From positions 744,001 through 808,000 of the forward strand of contig NZ_CP085935.1 of assembly GCF_020735465.1 (NCBI RefSeq): DNA of 64,000 nt, written 5' to 3'. This DNA comes from Collinsella stercoris DSM 13279 (GTDB lineage Bacteria > Actinomycetota > Coriobacteriia > Coriobacteriales > Coriobacteriaceae). A program made the position numbers and the translations under genes. Shown here piece by piece: positions 34,603-42,783 of this stretch (its first letter is position 1; every line of letters starts with the position of its first letter). Below the pieces are notes generated by a model. That model saw nothing but the letters and a program-made list of their open reading frames with translations, searched no databases and had not been told where the DNA came from.

Positions 34603-34632
34603 ATATTAGCATCGAGTGTGCCTCGAACGCAA
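34603..34632 (-). promoter_or_regulatory. Promoter of tRNA-Val: TTGCGT - 18 bp - TAATAT (minus strand)
   Basis: On the minus strand TTGCGT (34627-34632) and TAATAT (34603-34608) are 18 bp apart, with TG before the -10. The tRNA begins about 20 bp downstream, so a short 5' leader would be removed by RNase P. Confidence 0.65.
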
Positions 34633-34687
34633 CAACTTTTTAGAAAAAGATTCGACTCGCTTGGGCAAAACTTTTTTGAAAAAGTAG

Positions 34688-34716
34688 TTGCGCCTTTCGG
34701 ATTCTTCCCGTATAGT
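34688..34716 (+). promoter_or_regulatory. Promoter of the tRNA-Ala pair: TTGCGC - 17 bp - TATAGT
   Basis: TTGCGC at 34688-34693 and TATAGT at 34711-34716 are 17 bp apart. The first tRNA-Ala starts 16 bp after the -10. Diverges from the tRNA-Val promoter across an AT-rich 150-bp gap. Confidence 0.75.
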
Positions 34717-34731
34717 ACTTTTTCGTTGCAC

Positions 34732-34807
34732 GGGGGCGTAGCTCAGCTGGGAGAGCGCTTGACTGGCAGTCAAGAGGTCAGGGGTTCGATCCCCCTCGTC
34801 TCCACCA
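34732..34807 (+). tRNA. tRNA-Ala (anticodon GGC), copy 1
   Basis: The cloverleaf is complete: acceptor GGGGGCG with CGTCTCC (two G-U pairs), anticodon stem CTTGA/TCAAG, loop CTGGCAG giving GGC, T loop TTCGATC, encoded CCA. It reads GCC and GCU. Confidence 0.95.
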
Positions 34808-34826
34808 TGCAACTCTTTCCCAAAGT

Positions 34827-34902
34827 GGGGGCGTAGCTCAGCTGGGAGAGCGCTTGACTGGCAGTCAAGAGGTCAGGGGTTCGATCCCCCTCGTCTCCAC
34901 CA
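34827..34902 (+). tRNA. tRNA-Ala (anticodon GGC), copy 2, identical to copy 1
   Basis: This is base-for-base the same 76-nt gene as the one 95 bp upstream, with encoded CCA, separated by 19 bp of unrelated sequence. The pair is a tandem duplication and shares one promoter and one terminator. GCC is a favoured codon in this high-GC genome. Confidence 0.95.
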
Positions 34903-34913
34903 CTTGAACTTTC

Positions 34914-34936
34914 AAGCCTCGCTAAGAGGCTTTTTT
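34914..34936 (+). terminator. Terminator of the tRNA-Ala pair
   Basis: AAGCCTC at 34914-34920 pairs with GAGGCTT at 34926-34932 with a five-base loop, followed by a TTTTTT run. It separates the Ala pair from the following CAU tRNA. Confidence 0.85.
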
Positions 34937-34967
34937 CATAGGGAGCGAGACTGCATGAGCGCAGCAA

Positions 34968-35043
34968 GGGCTCTTGGCGCAACGGTTAGCGCAGGGGACT
35001 CATAATCCCTGGGTTCTGGGTTCGAATCCCGGAGGGCCCACCA
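34968..35043 (+). tRNA. tRNA with CAU anticodon (tRNA-Ile2 or elongator tRNA-Met)
   Basis: Acceptor GGGCTCT/AGGGCCC, D arm GCGC...GCGC, anticodon loop CTCATAA giving CAU, T loop TTCGAAT and encoded CCA are all present. The acceptor pairs C4-G69, U5-G68 and C6-G67 resemble those read by TilS, so an Ile2 tRNA (lysidine-modified, reading AUA) is somewhat favoured, but sequence alone does not settle it. An initiator is excluded because the first pair is G1-C72. No clear promoter lies between it and the preceding terminator. Confidence 0.88.
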
Positions 35044-35053
35044 TTGTTTGCTA

Positions 35054-35078
35054 AGACCTCGGCCCCCGGGGTCTTTTT
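35054..35078 (+). terminator. Terminator after the CAU tRNA
   Basis: AGACCTCGG at 35054-35062 pairs with CCGGGGTCT at 35066-35074 (one G-U) around CCC, followed by TTTT. It stands 33 bp before the ABC-F start. Confidence 0.8.
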
Positions 35079-35110
35079 GATATCGAGCGTTGCCTTCGGA
35101 GGGCCACAGC

Positions 35111-37132
35111 ATGATTCTCCTTGTCGACAAGATCGAAAAGTCATTTGGCGCACGCACGCTCTTCTCGGGCGCCACGCTGCAAATCAACGCGGGCGAACGC
35201 TACGCGCTTGTGGGGCCCAACGGCGCGGGCAAGACCACGCTGCTCAAGATCATCATGGGCATCGACAGCCCCGACGCCGGGTCGATCACGTTCGCCAAGG
35301 ACGCGAACGTGGGGTATTTGGAGCAGGAGACCAAACTCGCCTCCGATACGACCATCATCCAGGAGGTTATGGACGCCGCCATCGAGATCAAATCGATGGG
35401 TGAGCGCGCTGAGGAGCTGCAGCTCAAAATCGCCGAGGCGGGGGAGAGCGTGGACGTCCCGCGCGCCCTTCTCGATGAGTACGGCCACGTCCAGGACCGC
35501 TTCGAGCGTCTCGGCGGGTACGAGCTCGAGAGCAACGCGCGCCAGATCCTCGCCGGCCTGGGTTTCAAGCCCTCTGATTTCGATCAGCCCTGCTCGGAGT
35601 TCTCCGGCGGCTGGCAGATGCGCATCGCGCTCGCCAAGCTGTTCCTGCGCCACCCGGACGTCCTGCTTTTGGACGAGCCGACGAACCACCTCGACCTTGA
35701 AAGCGTCCAATGGCTGCGCGGCTTCATCTCCGCCTATGAGGGCGCCGTGCTCATCGTCTCCCACGACCGCGCCTTCATGGACGCCTGCGTGGACCACGTC
35801 GCGGCGCTCGAGAACCGCCGTATCACCACCTATACGGGCAACTACAGCTCGTATCTCAAGCAGCGCGAGGACAACCTCGAGCAGATGCGCGCCAAGCGCG
35901 CGGCCCAGGAGCGCGAGATCGCCCACATGCAGGTGTTCGTGGATAAGTTCCGCTACAAGCCCACCAAGGCGGCTCAGGCCCAGGAGCGCATGCGCCGCAT
36001 CGAGCAGATCAAAAGCGAGCTCGTTATCCTGCCCGAGGGCCACAAGCACGTGCACTTCAAGTTCCCCGACCCGCCTCGTTCCGGAGATATGGTGATCAAG
36101 CTCGAAGGCCTCACCAAGCGCTTTGGCAGCAAGACGCTCTACGAGAACGCCGACCTCACGCTCTACCGCGGCGACCGCGTCGCCCTGGTGGGCCCCAACG
36201 GCGCCGGCAAGTCGACGCTGCTCAAGCTGCTGCTGGGTAAGGAGGCGCCGAGCGAGGGTACGCGCGAGCTCGGCGTGAACGTGGGCGTCGCGTACTATGC
36301 GCAGCACCAGCTCGAGGGCCTCAACGAGGCGAACACCGTCTTGCAGGAGATCGACTCCGTCGCGCCGACGTGGACCGTCCCGCAGCAGCGAAGCCTTTTG
36401 GGCGCGTTCCTCTTCGCCGGCGATGACGTCGATAAGCGCGTGGGCGTGCTCTCGGGCGGCGAGCGCGCGCGTCTGGCGCTCGCCAAGATGCTCGTGGCCC
36501 CCGAGGCGCTGCTCTGCCTGGACGAGCCCACCAACCACCTCGATATCGATTCGGTCGACATGCTCGAGGAGGCGCTCAAGAACTTCCCGGGCACCATCGT
36601 GCTCATCAGCCACGACGAGCATCTGGTGCGCTCCGTCGCCAACCGCGTGGTCGATATCCGCGATGGCAAGATGACCGTCTACGATGGCGATTACGAGTAC
36701 TACCTCTTCAAGCGCGAGGATTTGGCACAGCGTGCGGCGGCGGCTGCTGCTGCGAACACACCGGGTCCTTCCGCACCCGCAAAGTCCGCGGTTGCCGAGC
36801 GCTCGGCGGATGCGGCCCCCGCCGTTCGAGAGGGCAAGAAGACCAAGGAGCAAAAACGCGCCGAGGCGGCGGCTCGCGCCGAGCTCAACCGGCGCCTCAA
36901 GGGCACCAAGGATCGCCTCAAGAAGGTCGAGGCCGCCCTCGAGGTGAAGCGCGCCCGCTACGACGAACTCATGGCCCTCATGGCGAGCGAGGAGCTCTAT
37001 GCCGATCAGGACAAGTTCAACGAGGCTCTTGCGGAGTACAACGCGCTCAAGCAGGAGCTCCCGGGCCTCGAGGACGAGTGGCTCGAGCTCTCGACCACTA
37101 TCGAGGAGGAGACCGCCCGTGGACTCGCGTAG
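35111..37132 (+). CDS. ABC-F family ribosome-associated ATPase
   Basis: Two ABC domains lie in one 673-residue chain without membrane segments. Each has a Walker A (GPNGAGKTT, GPNGAGKST), a signature (FSGGWQMRIALA, LSGGERARLALA) and Walker B with LDEPTNHLD. A P-site-tRNA-interaction-type linker (about 235-310) joins them, and an Ala-rich segment leads to a C-terminal coiled coil. ABC-F proteins act on stalled ribosomes; some give antibiotic resistance. The long C-terminal coiled coil is like Uup/YdiF forms, so a housekeeping role is more likely. CGGAGGG precedes the ATG at 35111. Confidence 0.92.
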   Translation: MILLVDKIEKSFGARTLFSGATLQINAGERYALVGPNGAGKTTLLKIIMGIDSPDAGSITFAKDANVGYLEQETKLASDTTIIQEVMDAAIEIKSMGERAEELQLKIAEAGESVDVPRALLDEYGHVQDRFERLGGYELESNARQILAGLGFKPSDFDQPCSEFSGGWQMRIALAKLFLRHPDVLLLDEPTNHLDLESVQWLRGFISAYEGAVLIVSHDRAFMDACVDHVAALENRRITTYTGNYSSYLKQREDNLEQMRAKRAAQEREIAHMQVFVDKFRYKPTKAAQAQERMRRIEQIKSELVILPEGHKHVHFKFPDPPRSGDMVIKLEGLTKRFGSKTLYENADLTLYRGDRVALVGPNGAGKSTLLKLLLGKEAPSEGTRELGVNVGVAYYAQHQLEGLNEANTVLQEIDSVAPTWTVPQQRSLLGAFLFAGDDVDKRVGVLSGGERARLALAKMLVAPEALLCLDEPTNHLDIDSVDMLEEALKNFPGTIVLISHDEHLVRSVANRVVDIRDGKMTVYDGDYEYYLFKREDLAQRAAAAAAANTPGPSAPAKSAVAERSADAAPAVREGKKTKEQKRAEAAARAELNRRLKGTKDRLKKVEAALEVKRARYDELMALMASEELYADQDKFNEALAEYNALKQELPGLEDEWLELSTTIEEETARGLA

Positions 37133-37415
37133 GGCCGCCGCCATCGCCTTGACGGTCGTCGGCATGGCGTGCCGCGTCATCGCGCTCGTGCTGTGCGCGC
37201 TCACGGTGGCGCTCTGCTTCAACGGCGTGGCCACCAAGCTCAACATCGTCACGTTCGTGGTCGAGCTCACGCAGACGCTGCCCGACGTCATCGCCGGGTA
37301 CGGGTTGATCGCCACGCCGTTCGGGGGCGTCTTCAGGTTCGATTTCGCCTGCATGGCCGTCGTGTTCTTTGCGCTCGACTACCTGTGCGCGCGTTGCGCC
37401 CGCACGCTTCGATAG
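37119..37415 (+). CDS. Small hypothetical membrane protein
   Basis: A 98-residue frame starts with GTG at 37119, overlapping the last 14 bases of the ABC-F gene, with GAGGAGG about ten bases upstream. It has a basic N-terminus, a transmembrane segment about residues 6-28 (Ala/Leu/Val-rich with two Cys), a second near 75-92, and a CARCARTLR tail. I do not recognise a family. The overlap and the next gene 11 bp downstream suggest co-translation with the ABC-F gene and M50 protease. Confidence 0.7.
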   Translation: MDSRRAAAIALTVVGMACRVIALVLCALTVALCFNGVATKLNIVTFVVELTQTLPDVIAGYGLIATPFGGVFRFDFACMAVVFFALDYLCARCARTLR

Positions 37416-37425
37416 GATCATTACG

Positions 37426-38109
37426 ATGAACATACCGTATCTGGTGAGCCTTCTCTCGAGCGCCTGCGCGCTCATCATCGGCATCGTCATCCATGAGAGC
37501 GCGCATGCCCTCGCGGCGTATGCGCTCGGGGACCGCACGGCGCGCTCACGCGGCCGCGTCTCGCTCAACCCGCTCAACCATATCGACCCCTTTGGCACTG
37601 TGCTGTTGCCGCTCATCATGATCTTGGCCGGCGGTCCGGTCTTCGCGTTCGCCAAGCCGGTCCCGGTGTACGTGAACAACCTCAAGAACCCGCGGCGAGA
37701 CGAGGTGCTCATCTCGCTTGCCGGGCCCGCCTCCAACATCGTCCTCGCCTGCATATGCGCGCTCATCCTTCGCGGCATGCCGGGCGCCACGCTCGTGAGC
37801 CCGCTTTCGAGCGACGTCGTCAACCTCCTCGTGGGCTTCCTGTTCACGGCGATGTCGGTCAACCTGTCCCTGGCGTTCTTCAACCTCATTCCCTTGCCGC
37901 CCCTGGACGGCTCGTCGATCCTCGTGCTGTTTCTCAAGGGCCGCGCACTGCAGACGTACTACGAGGTTCAGCGGTACGCCATGCCCATCCTCATCGTCGT
38001 CCTCTACGTGTTGCCCAGCGTGCTCCACATCGACCTGCTCGATTGGTATTTCGGCGTTACCGTCGACCCGCTGTTCCTGGGCCTGCTGCGCTTCGCGCTC
38101 GGCGCGTAG
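37426..38109 (+). CDS. Site-2 protease family (M50) membrane metalloprotease, YwhC-like
   Basis: The 227-residue protein is a compact M50 protease without a PDZ domain. HESAH at 23-27 in the first helix, the NPLNHIDPFG segment and LPPLDGSS near residue 158 make the zinc site. About five transmembrane helices are predicted. The group includes Bacillus YwhC and related proteins of unknown substrate. It is distinct from the RseP-like enzyme at 29.6 kb. It lies just upstream of scpA, as in a number of Gram-positive genomes. Confidence 0.9.
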   Translation: MNIPYLVSLLSSACALIIGIVIHESAHALAAYALGDRTARSRGRVSLNPLNHIDPFGTVLLPLIMILAGGPVFAFAKPVPVYVNNLKNPRRDEVLISLAGPASNIVLACICALILRGMPGATLVSPLSSDVVNLLVGFLFTAMSVNLSLAFFNLIPLPPLDGSSILVLFLKGRALQTYYEVQRYAMPILIVVLYVLPSVLHIDLLDWYFGVTVDPLFLGLLRFALGA

Positions 38110-38158
38110 TGCGCTACACTAACCTACGTATGTGCGTCGACTGCCAAGGGGGAGGATC

Positions 38159-38968
38159 GTGTCCTATCGAGTTTCCACGCAAGGGTACTCGGGTCCCTTC
38201 GACCTCCTGCTGCAGTTGGTGAGCAGGCAGAAAGTCGATATCGGATCGATTTCTATCGCCGAGGTCGCCGAGCAGTACCTTGCGGAGGTCGAACGCCTCG
38301 AGGCGCTCGATTTGGATGTCGCGAGCGATTTTTTGCTCGTCGCGGCCACGCTTTTGGACATCAAGGCCGCGTCCCTCGTCCCCGAGGACGCCGATCGCCC
38401 GCGTTCGCGCGCCGATGAGGAGCTCGATGACGAGTTGGAGGGCCTTGACGCCGACTCCCTGCGCGAGGTGCTCATCCAACGCCTGATCGCGTACAAGCAG
38501 TTCAAGGGCGCCGCCGCGGCCCTGGGCGCGCGCATGGAGGCCGAGTGCCGCATGCACCCGCGCGTCGCCGGGCCCGACCCGGAGTTCCTCAACCTCATGC
38601 CCGATTACCTCGCGGGCATCACCTTGAGGGGCCTCGCGGTCATCTGCGCGGACCTGGACGGCAAGCGCGAGACGTTCCTCCTGGAGGCGGAGCATGTGGC
38701 CCCGCACCGGATTCCCATCGAGCTCACCGTCGCATCCGTCGACCGCGTGACCATCTCACGCCCCCATACGACGTTTCGCGAGCTTCTGGATGGGGATGCC
38801 ACGACCGAGCAGGTGGTCGCCACCTTCCTGGCCATCCTCGAGCTCGCCAAACGCGGGTCGCTCGTCCTCGAGCAGGACGAGAACTTTGGAACCATTCGCA
38901 TCGACCGCGTGGAGGGCGCGCCGGAGTATCATCCCAGCGACGGATCCCTCTTTGACGAGGAGGACTAG
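38159..38968 (+). CDS. scpA: Segregation and condensation protein ScpA
   Basis: ScpA is the kleisin that bridges the SMC heads. The 269-residue product begins with the family block FDLLLQLVSRQKVDIGSISIAEVAEQYL (in parts), has an acidic middle, and ends in a winged-helix with FLAILELAKRGSLVLEQDENFG-like sequence (in parts) that binds the second SMC head. The start is GTG at 38159, directly after GGGGGAGG. scpB starts on the base after its stop. smc itself is 32 kb away. Confidence 0.94.
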   Translation: MSYRVSTQGYSGPFDLLLQLVSRQKVDIGSISIAEVAEQYLAEVERLEALDLDVASDFLLVAATLLDIKAASLVPEDADRPRSRADEELDDELEGLDADSLREVLIQRLIAYKQFKGAAAALGARMEAECRMHPRVAGPDPEFLNLMPDYLAGITLRGLAVICADLDGKRETFLLEAEHVAPHRIPIELTVASVDRVTISRPHTTFRELLDGDATTEQVVATFLAILELAKRGSLVLEQDENFGTIRIDRVEGAPEYHPSDGSLFDEED

Positions 38969-39676
38969 ATGAACGATCTCGAGTCGCTCGAAACCGACTC
39001 CCTCAAGGGCCCGCTGGAGGCGCTGTTGCTCGTCTCCAGCGACCCGGTGAGCGCCAGCCAGCTCGCCTCCGTCCTGGATGCGACCCCCGGCGAGGTGGCA
39101 TCGCTTTTGGCCGAGCTCAAGGTCGAGTACGAGGAGGCCAACCGCGGCTTCCAGCTGCGCGAGGTGGCCGGCGGGTGGCGCCTGTTCACGCATCCCGCCT
39201 ATCACGAGCAGGTGGAGGCCTTCGTCCTCTCCTGGGACACGCAGCGCCTTTCCCAGGCCGCCCTCGAGACGCTCGCCGTCATCGCGTATCACCAACCCGT
39301 CACCCGCGAGATGGTCAAGGGCATCCGCGGCGTCAACTCCGACGGCGTGATCTCCTCCCTCGTCGACAAGGGCCTTATTCGCGAGATGGGTCGCGACCCG
39401 GAGCGCGGGCAGGCCATTATCTACGGAACGACGAATGCCTTTTTGGAGAAGTTCGGCCTGCGCAGCACGCGCGATTTGCCCGACCTCGAGCAGTTCGCCC
39501 CCGATGAGCAGGCGCGTCAGTTCATTCGCGAGCGCTTGAGCGGCAGGACGATCCAGTCGACCCTCGACGAGGTGGACGAGGACCTCGAGGAGGAGCGTGA
39601 GCTCATCGAGGGGAGCGATCCCGACGAGGGCCATGTGATCGGCGGCGATGCGTCCGATGGGGATCTCGATGCGTAG
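38969..39676 (+). CDS. scpB: Segregation and condensation protein ScpB
   Basis: The 235-residue protein has the two winged-helix domains of ScpB: LKGPLEALLLVSSDPVSASQLA and LSQAALETLAVIAYHQPVTREMV (each in parts), with the RGVNSDGVISSLVDKGLI motif. It dimerises and binds the ScpA linker. The last about 60 residues are acidic and disordered. It abuts scpA with no gap and overlaps rluB by eight bases. Confidence 0.95.
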   Translation: MNDLESLETDSLKGPLEALLLVSSDPVSASQLASVLDATPGEVASLLAELKVEYEEANRGFQLREVAGGWRLFTHPAYHEQVEAFVLSWDTQRLSQAALETLAVIAYHQPVTREMVKGIRGVNSDGVISSLVDKGLIREMGRDPERGQAIIYGTTNAFLEKFGLRSTRDLPDLEQFAPDEQARQFIRERLSGRTIQSTLDEVDEDLEEERELIEGSDPDEGHVIGGDASDGDLDA

Positions 39677-40505
39677 CGACCGGGATATCGAGCGCACGCC
39701 TCTCAAGGTCCACCCGGACGACGAGCGCGTGGTGCCCATGCGGCTGCAGCGGTTCCTGGCTCGCGCCGGCGTCGCGAGCCGCCGTGGGTCGGAGGCCCTC
39801 ATGAGCGCGGGGCGCGTGAGCGTGAACGGTGAGGTCAAGACTGAGCTGGGCACCAAGGTCGACCCCGCCATCGACCAGGTGGCCGTCGACGGGGTCCCGG
39901 TCGTGTTGGGGGTGGGCGCCGCCTACCTCATGCTCAACAAGCCCGCTGGCGTTCTCACCACCATGAGCGATCCGCATGGGCGCCCGTGCGTGGCGGACAT
40001 CATGCCCGTCCGTTCGTATCCCGGGCTGTTCCCCGTGGGGCGCCTTGACATGGACACCACCGGGCTGCTGCTCTTCACCACCGACGGCGACTTGGGCCAC
40101 GCCCTGCTGCACCCCTCGCGCCACGTGTGGAAGACCTACGTCGCGGTCGTCGACGGCGTGTGCCGCGAGGGCGATCTGGAGCCGTTGCGGCGCGGCATCG
40201 TCTTGGATGACGGCCCGTGCCAGCCGGCGCGCTGCGCGCTGCGCGACGAGCGAGACGTGCGCGACATCGCCCCCCGCGGCCTTCGAGCCGGCACCACCGC
40301 GGTGCGCATAGAGATCCGCGAGGGCAGGAAGAACCAGGTCAAGCGCATGCTCTCCAAGATAGGCCATCCCGTTCTCCGCCTGCACCGCCTGCGCTTCGGC
40401 CCGCTCGAGCTCAACGACCTGCCGTGCGGCTCGTGGCGCGAGCTCACGCCCACCGAGGTCGCGGCCCTGCAATCAACCCCTGCTGTAGAGGAGATTTCCG
40501 CATGA
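39669..40505 (+). CDS. rluB: 23S rRNA pseudouridine synthase, RluB/RsuA family
   Basis: The 278-residue enzyme carries an N-terminal S4 RNA-binding domain (MRLQRFLARAGVASRRGSEAL) and a catalytic domain with the nucleophilic Asp in GRLDMDTTGLLLFTTDG, plus the EGRKNQVKRM motif. The position after scpB is classic for RluB, which modifies U2605-equivalent of 23S rRNA; a paralogous site cannot be excluded. The start at 39669 overlaps scpB. Its stop overlaps cmk as ATGA. Confidence 0.93.
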   Translation: MRSDRDIERTPLKVHPDDERVVPMRLQRFLARAGVASRRGSEALMSAGRVSVNGEVKTELGTKVDPAIDQVAVDGVPVVLGVGAAYLMLNKPAGVLTTMSDPHGRPCVADIMPVRSYPGLFPVGRLDMDTTGLLLFTTDGDLGHALLHPSRHVWKTYVAVVDGVCREGDLEPLRRGIVLDDGPCQPARCALRDERDVRDIAPRGLRAGTTAVRIEIREGRKNQVKRMLSKIGHPVLRLHRLRFGPLELNDLPCGSWRELTPTEVAALQSTPAVEEISA

Positions 40506-41182
40506 TCATCGCAATTGACGGACCGGCCGGTTCCGGCAAATCCACCATCGCCCGCGAAGTCGCCCGCCGCTTCGGCTTTGCCAAGCTCGACACCGGCGCC
40601 ATGTACCGCTCGGTCGCGCTCGCCGCGCTGCGGCGCGGCGTCGACCTCGACGACGCCGACGCCGTTGTCGCCCTGGCTCGCGGGCTTTCCATCACCTTCG
40701 GCTCCGAGTGCCATGGCAACGTCTCCGTCTTCGTCGACGGCGAGGATGTGAGCGAGGCGATTCGCACGCCCGAGGTGGACCGCAACGTTTCGGCCGCCGC
40801 GGCGAACGCCGGTGTCCGCGCCGCCATGCTCGCGCCGCAGCGCCTGTTCGCCGAGGGCCGCGATGTCGTTGCCGAGGGCCGCGACATCGGCTCGGTGGTG
40901 TTCCCCAACGCCGAGCTCAAGGTGTTCCTGACCGCCGATCCGCGCGAGCGCGCCCGTCGCCGCGTGCTGCAGCGTCATGAGGGCGAGCATGTCGATGCCG
41001 CCCTGCTCGATGCGGAGATCGAGCAGACCCTCGCCGACATCGAGCGTCGTGATGCCATCGATTCGCAGCGCGCCGCGGCGCCTCTCGTCTGCCCTGTAGA
41101 CGCGGTGCGCATCGACTCCACGAGCTTCACCGTCGAGGAGATCGTGAATCGGATCGAGCGCCTCATCGCCGAGCGGAGGTAG
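40502..41182 (+). CDS. cmk: Cytidylate kinase
   Basis: CMP kinase feeds CTP and dCTP pools and recycles CMP released by phospholipid synthesis. The 226-residue product has Walker A DGPAGSGKSTIA, LDTGAMYRSVAL and GRDIGSVVFPNAELKVFL. The ATG at 40502 overlaps the rluB stop; GAGGAG lies at 40489-40494. plsC follows by three bases, placing CMP recycling next to lipid synthesis. Confidence 0.96.
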   Translation: MIIAIDGPAGSGKSTIAREVARRFGFAKLDTGAMYRSVALAALRRGVDLDDADAVVALARGLSITFGSECHGNVSVFVDGEDVSEAIRTPEVDRNVSAAAANAGVRAAMLAPQRLFAEGRDVVAEGRDIGSVVFPNAELKVFLTADPRERARRRVLQRHEGEHVDAALLDAEIEQTLADIERRDAIDSQRAAAPLVCPVDAVRIDSTSFTVEEIVNRIERLIAERR

Positions 41183-41185
41183 CGC

Positions 41186-41929
41186 ATGGCACGCGAAGGC
41201 AAGGTCTCGGGCCTCAACGCCGCGTCCCACTACGATGCGGCCATGAGCGTCTTTCCCTGGTATGAGCGGGCCATCTACGCATTGGTGATGGCGGTGCTCT
41301 GGGTGTTCTCCAAGCTCATGTGGCGCTGGAGCGTGGAAGACCCCTCAAGGCTCCCCGAGCGAGTCGGGGGTTCCACCGGTTCCGTCGTCATCTGCAACCA
41401 CACCTCCATGGCCGAGGTCGTCGCGCTCGTGCCGTATCTATGGGCGCGCGGGCACCGCGTTCGCCCCATCTTCAAGTCCGAGTTCAACAAGATCGGCATC
41501 GCCCGATGGGCCTTCGCGCTCGCGGGCGGCATTCCCGTCGAGCGCGGCGAAGCCGACATGGCGGCGCTGCGGGCGGCGCAGCATGCGCTCCAGCGCGGCG
41601 AGGACGTGCTCATCTTCCCTGAGGGCACCCGCATCCGCACCGATGACCAGCCCGTCGAGATCCATGGCGGCTTCGCGCTCATCGCGCAGATGGGCAAGGC
41701 CCGGATCCTGCCCATGGCCGTATGCGGGTTTCGCGATGTGACTCCCGAGGGCAAGAGGCTCATGCGTCCCGTCACCTGCTGGATCGCGGTGGGCGATGCG
41801 CTCGACGCGAAGGATGCGCCCCAGGGCCTCAAGCGCCGCGAGCGCGCGCAATGGGTCGAGAACGAGGCGATCTGTCGCATGTACGCCCTGCGCGACGCCC
41901 TGCGCGCCGCTCACCCCGGGAGGTTCTGA
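41186..41929 (+). CDS. plsC: 1-acyl-sn-glycerol-3-phosphate acyltransferase with HX4E motif
   Basis: PlsC adds the second acyl chain to make phosphatidic acid. The 247-residue protein has a membrane segment at about 29-47, the FPEGTRIR block near residue 150 and the GIPVERGEAD segment. The catalytic motif is NHTSMAE: His72 is present, but the Asp four residues later, usual as NHX4D, is Glu77. The change keeps the charge, so activity is possible, but it departs from a near-universal residue. Neighbours cmk and ispH are tightly linked. Confidence 0.88.
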   Translation: MAREGKVSGLNAASHYDAAMSVFPWYERAIYALVMAVLWVFSKLMWRWSVEDPSRLPERVGGSTGSVVICNHTSMAEVVALVPYLWARGHRVRPIFKSEFNKIGIARWAFALAGGIPVERGEADMAALRAAQHALQRGEDVLIFPEGTRIRTDDQPVEIHGGFALIAQMGKARILPMAVCGFRDVTPEGKRLMRPVTCWIAVGDALDAKDAPQGLKRRERAQWVENEAICRMYALRDALRAAHPGRF

Positions 41930-41931
41930 CA

Positions 41932-42783
41932 ATGGCGCTCACCATCGAGGTCGCTCGCCATGCCGGCGTGTGCTACGGCGTCGAGCGTGCCCTGACCCTT
42001 GCGGCGGAAGCGGCGCGCGAGTCGCGCGGCCCGGTCCGCACGCTCGGCCCGCTCATCCACAACCCGCTGGTCGTCTCCGAGCTCGAGCATGCCGGCGTGA
42101 CGGTGGCCGATCGCGTCGAGGAGGTCGATGCCGGCACGGTGATCATCCGCGCCCATGGCGTCGTGCCCCAGGTCGTCGATCGGGCCGAGCGGTTGGGGTT
42201 GACGGTGCTGGACGCCACATGCCCCTACGTCAAAAAGGTGCACATGGCCGCGGAGAAGCTCGTGCGCGAGGGGTATCAGCTCATCGTCGTGGGGGAGAGC
42301 GGCCACCCGGAGGTCGAGGGCATCATGGGGCATGCCGATGAGCGCGCCCGCGTGGTCTCCACTCCCGCCGACCTCGACGCCATCGAGCTGTCGCGCAAGG
42401 TAGGCGTCGTGGTGCAGACGACGCAGACCGTGGGCGCGCTGAGCTCGATCGTCTCCGCGCTTCTTTCGCGCACGTCGGAGCTGCGCGTCATCAACACCAT
42501 CTGCGCCGCCACGCAGGAGCGCCAGGACAGCGCCGCCGAGCTCGCCGCGCGCGTTGACGTCATGATCGTCGTGGGCGGGAAGAACTCCGGCAACACGCGC
42601 CGACTTGCCCAGATCTGCCAGATGGGTTGCGCCCATACGCACCATATCGAGGACTCCTCCGAGCTCGAGGCCTCCTGGTTCACCGGCGTCGAGCACATCG
42701 GCGTCACCGCCGGCGCCTCGACGCCGGCCGCGCACATCGACCGCGCCGTCGAGAAGATCCGCGCGCTCACGGAGGCCCGATGA
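41932..42783 (+). CDS. ispH: 4-hydroxy-3-methylbut-2-enyl diphosphate reductase
   Basis: IspH reduces HMBPP to IPP and DMAPP, ending the MEP pathway. In the 283-residue product the three cluster cysteines appear in HAGVCYGVERAL, DATCPYVKKVH and NTICAATQERQ. HNPLVV and RAHGV hold substrate-binding histidines. The gene begins three bases after plsC, and its stop overlaps the DUF512 start as ATGA. Confidence 0.95.
   Translation: MALTIEVARHAGVCYGVERALTLAAEAARESRGPVRTLGPLIHNPLVVSELEHAGVTVADRVEEVDAGTVIIRAHGVVPQVVDRAERLGLTVLDATCPYVKKVHMAAEKLVREGYQLIVVGESGHPEVEGIMGHADERARVVSTPADLDAIELSRKVGVVVQTTQTVGALSSIVSALLSRTSELRVINTICAATQERQDSAAELAARVDVMIVVGGKNSGNTRRLAQICQMGCAHTHHIEDSSELEASWFTGVEHIGVTAGASTPAAHIDRAVEKIRALTEAR

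Noticed and set aside
35111-37132. ABC-F antibiotic-resistance determinant
   Set aside because: The long C-terminal coiled coil and housekeeping setting fit Uup/YdiF-type proteins; no drug-associated leader peptide or attenuator is seen.
35141-37354. Minus-strand open frame of 737 codons opposite the ABC-F gene
   Set aside because: Same reason: antisense shadow, no start signal, no recognisable motif.
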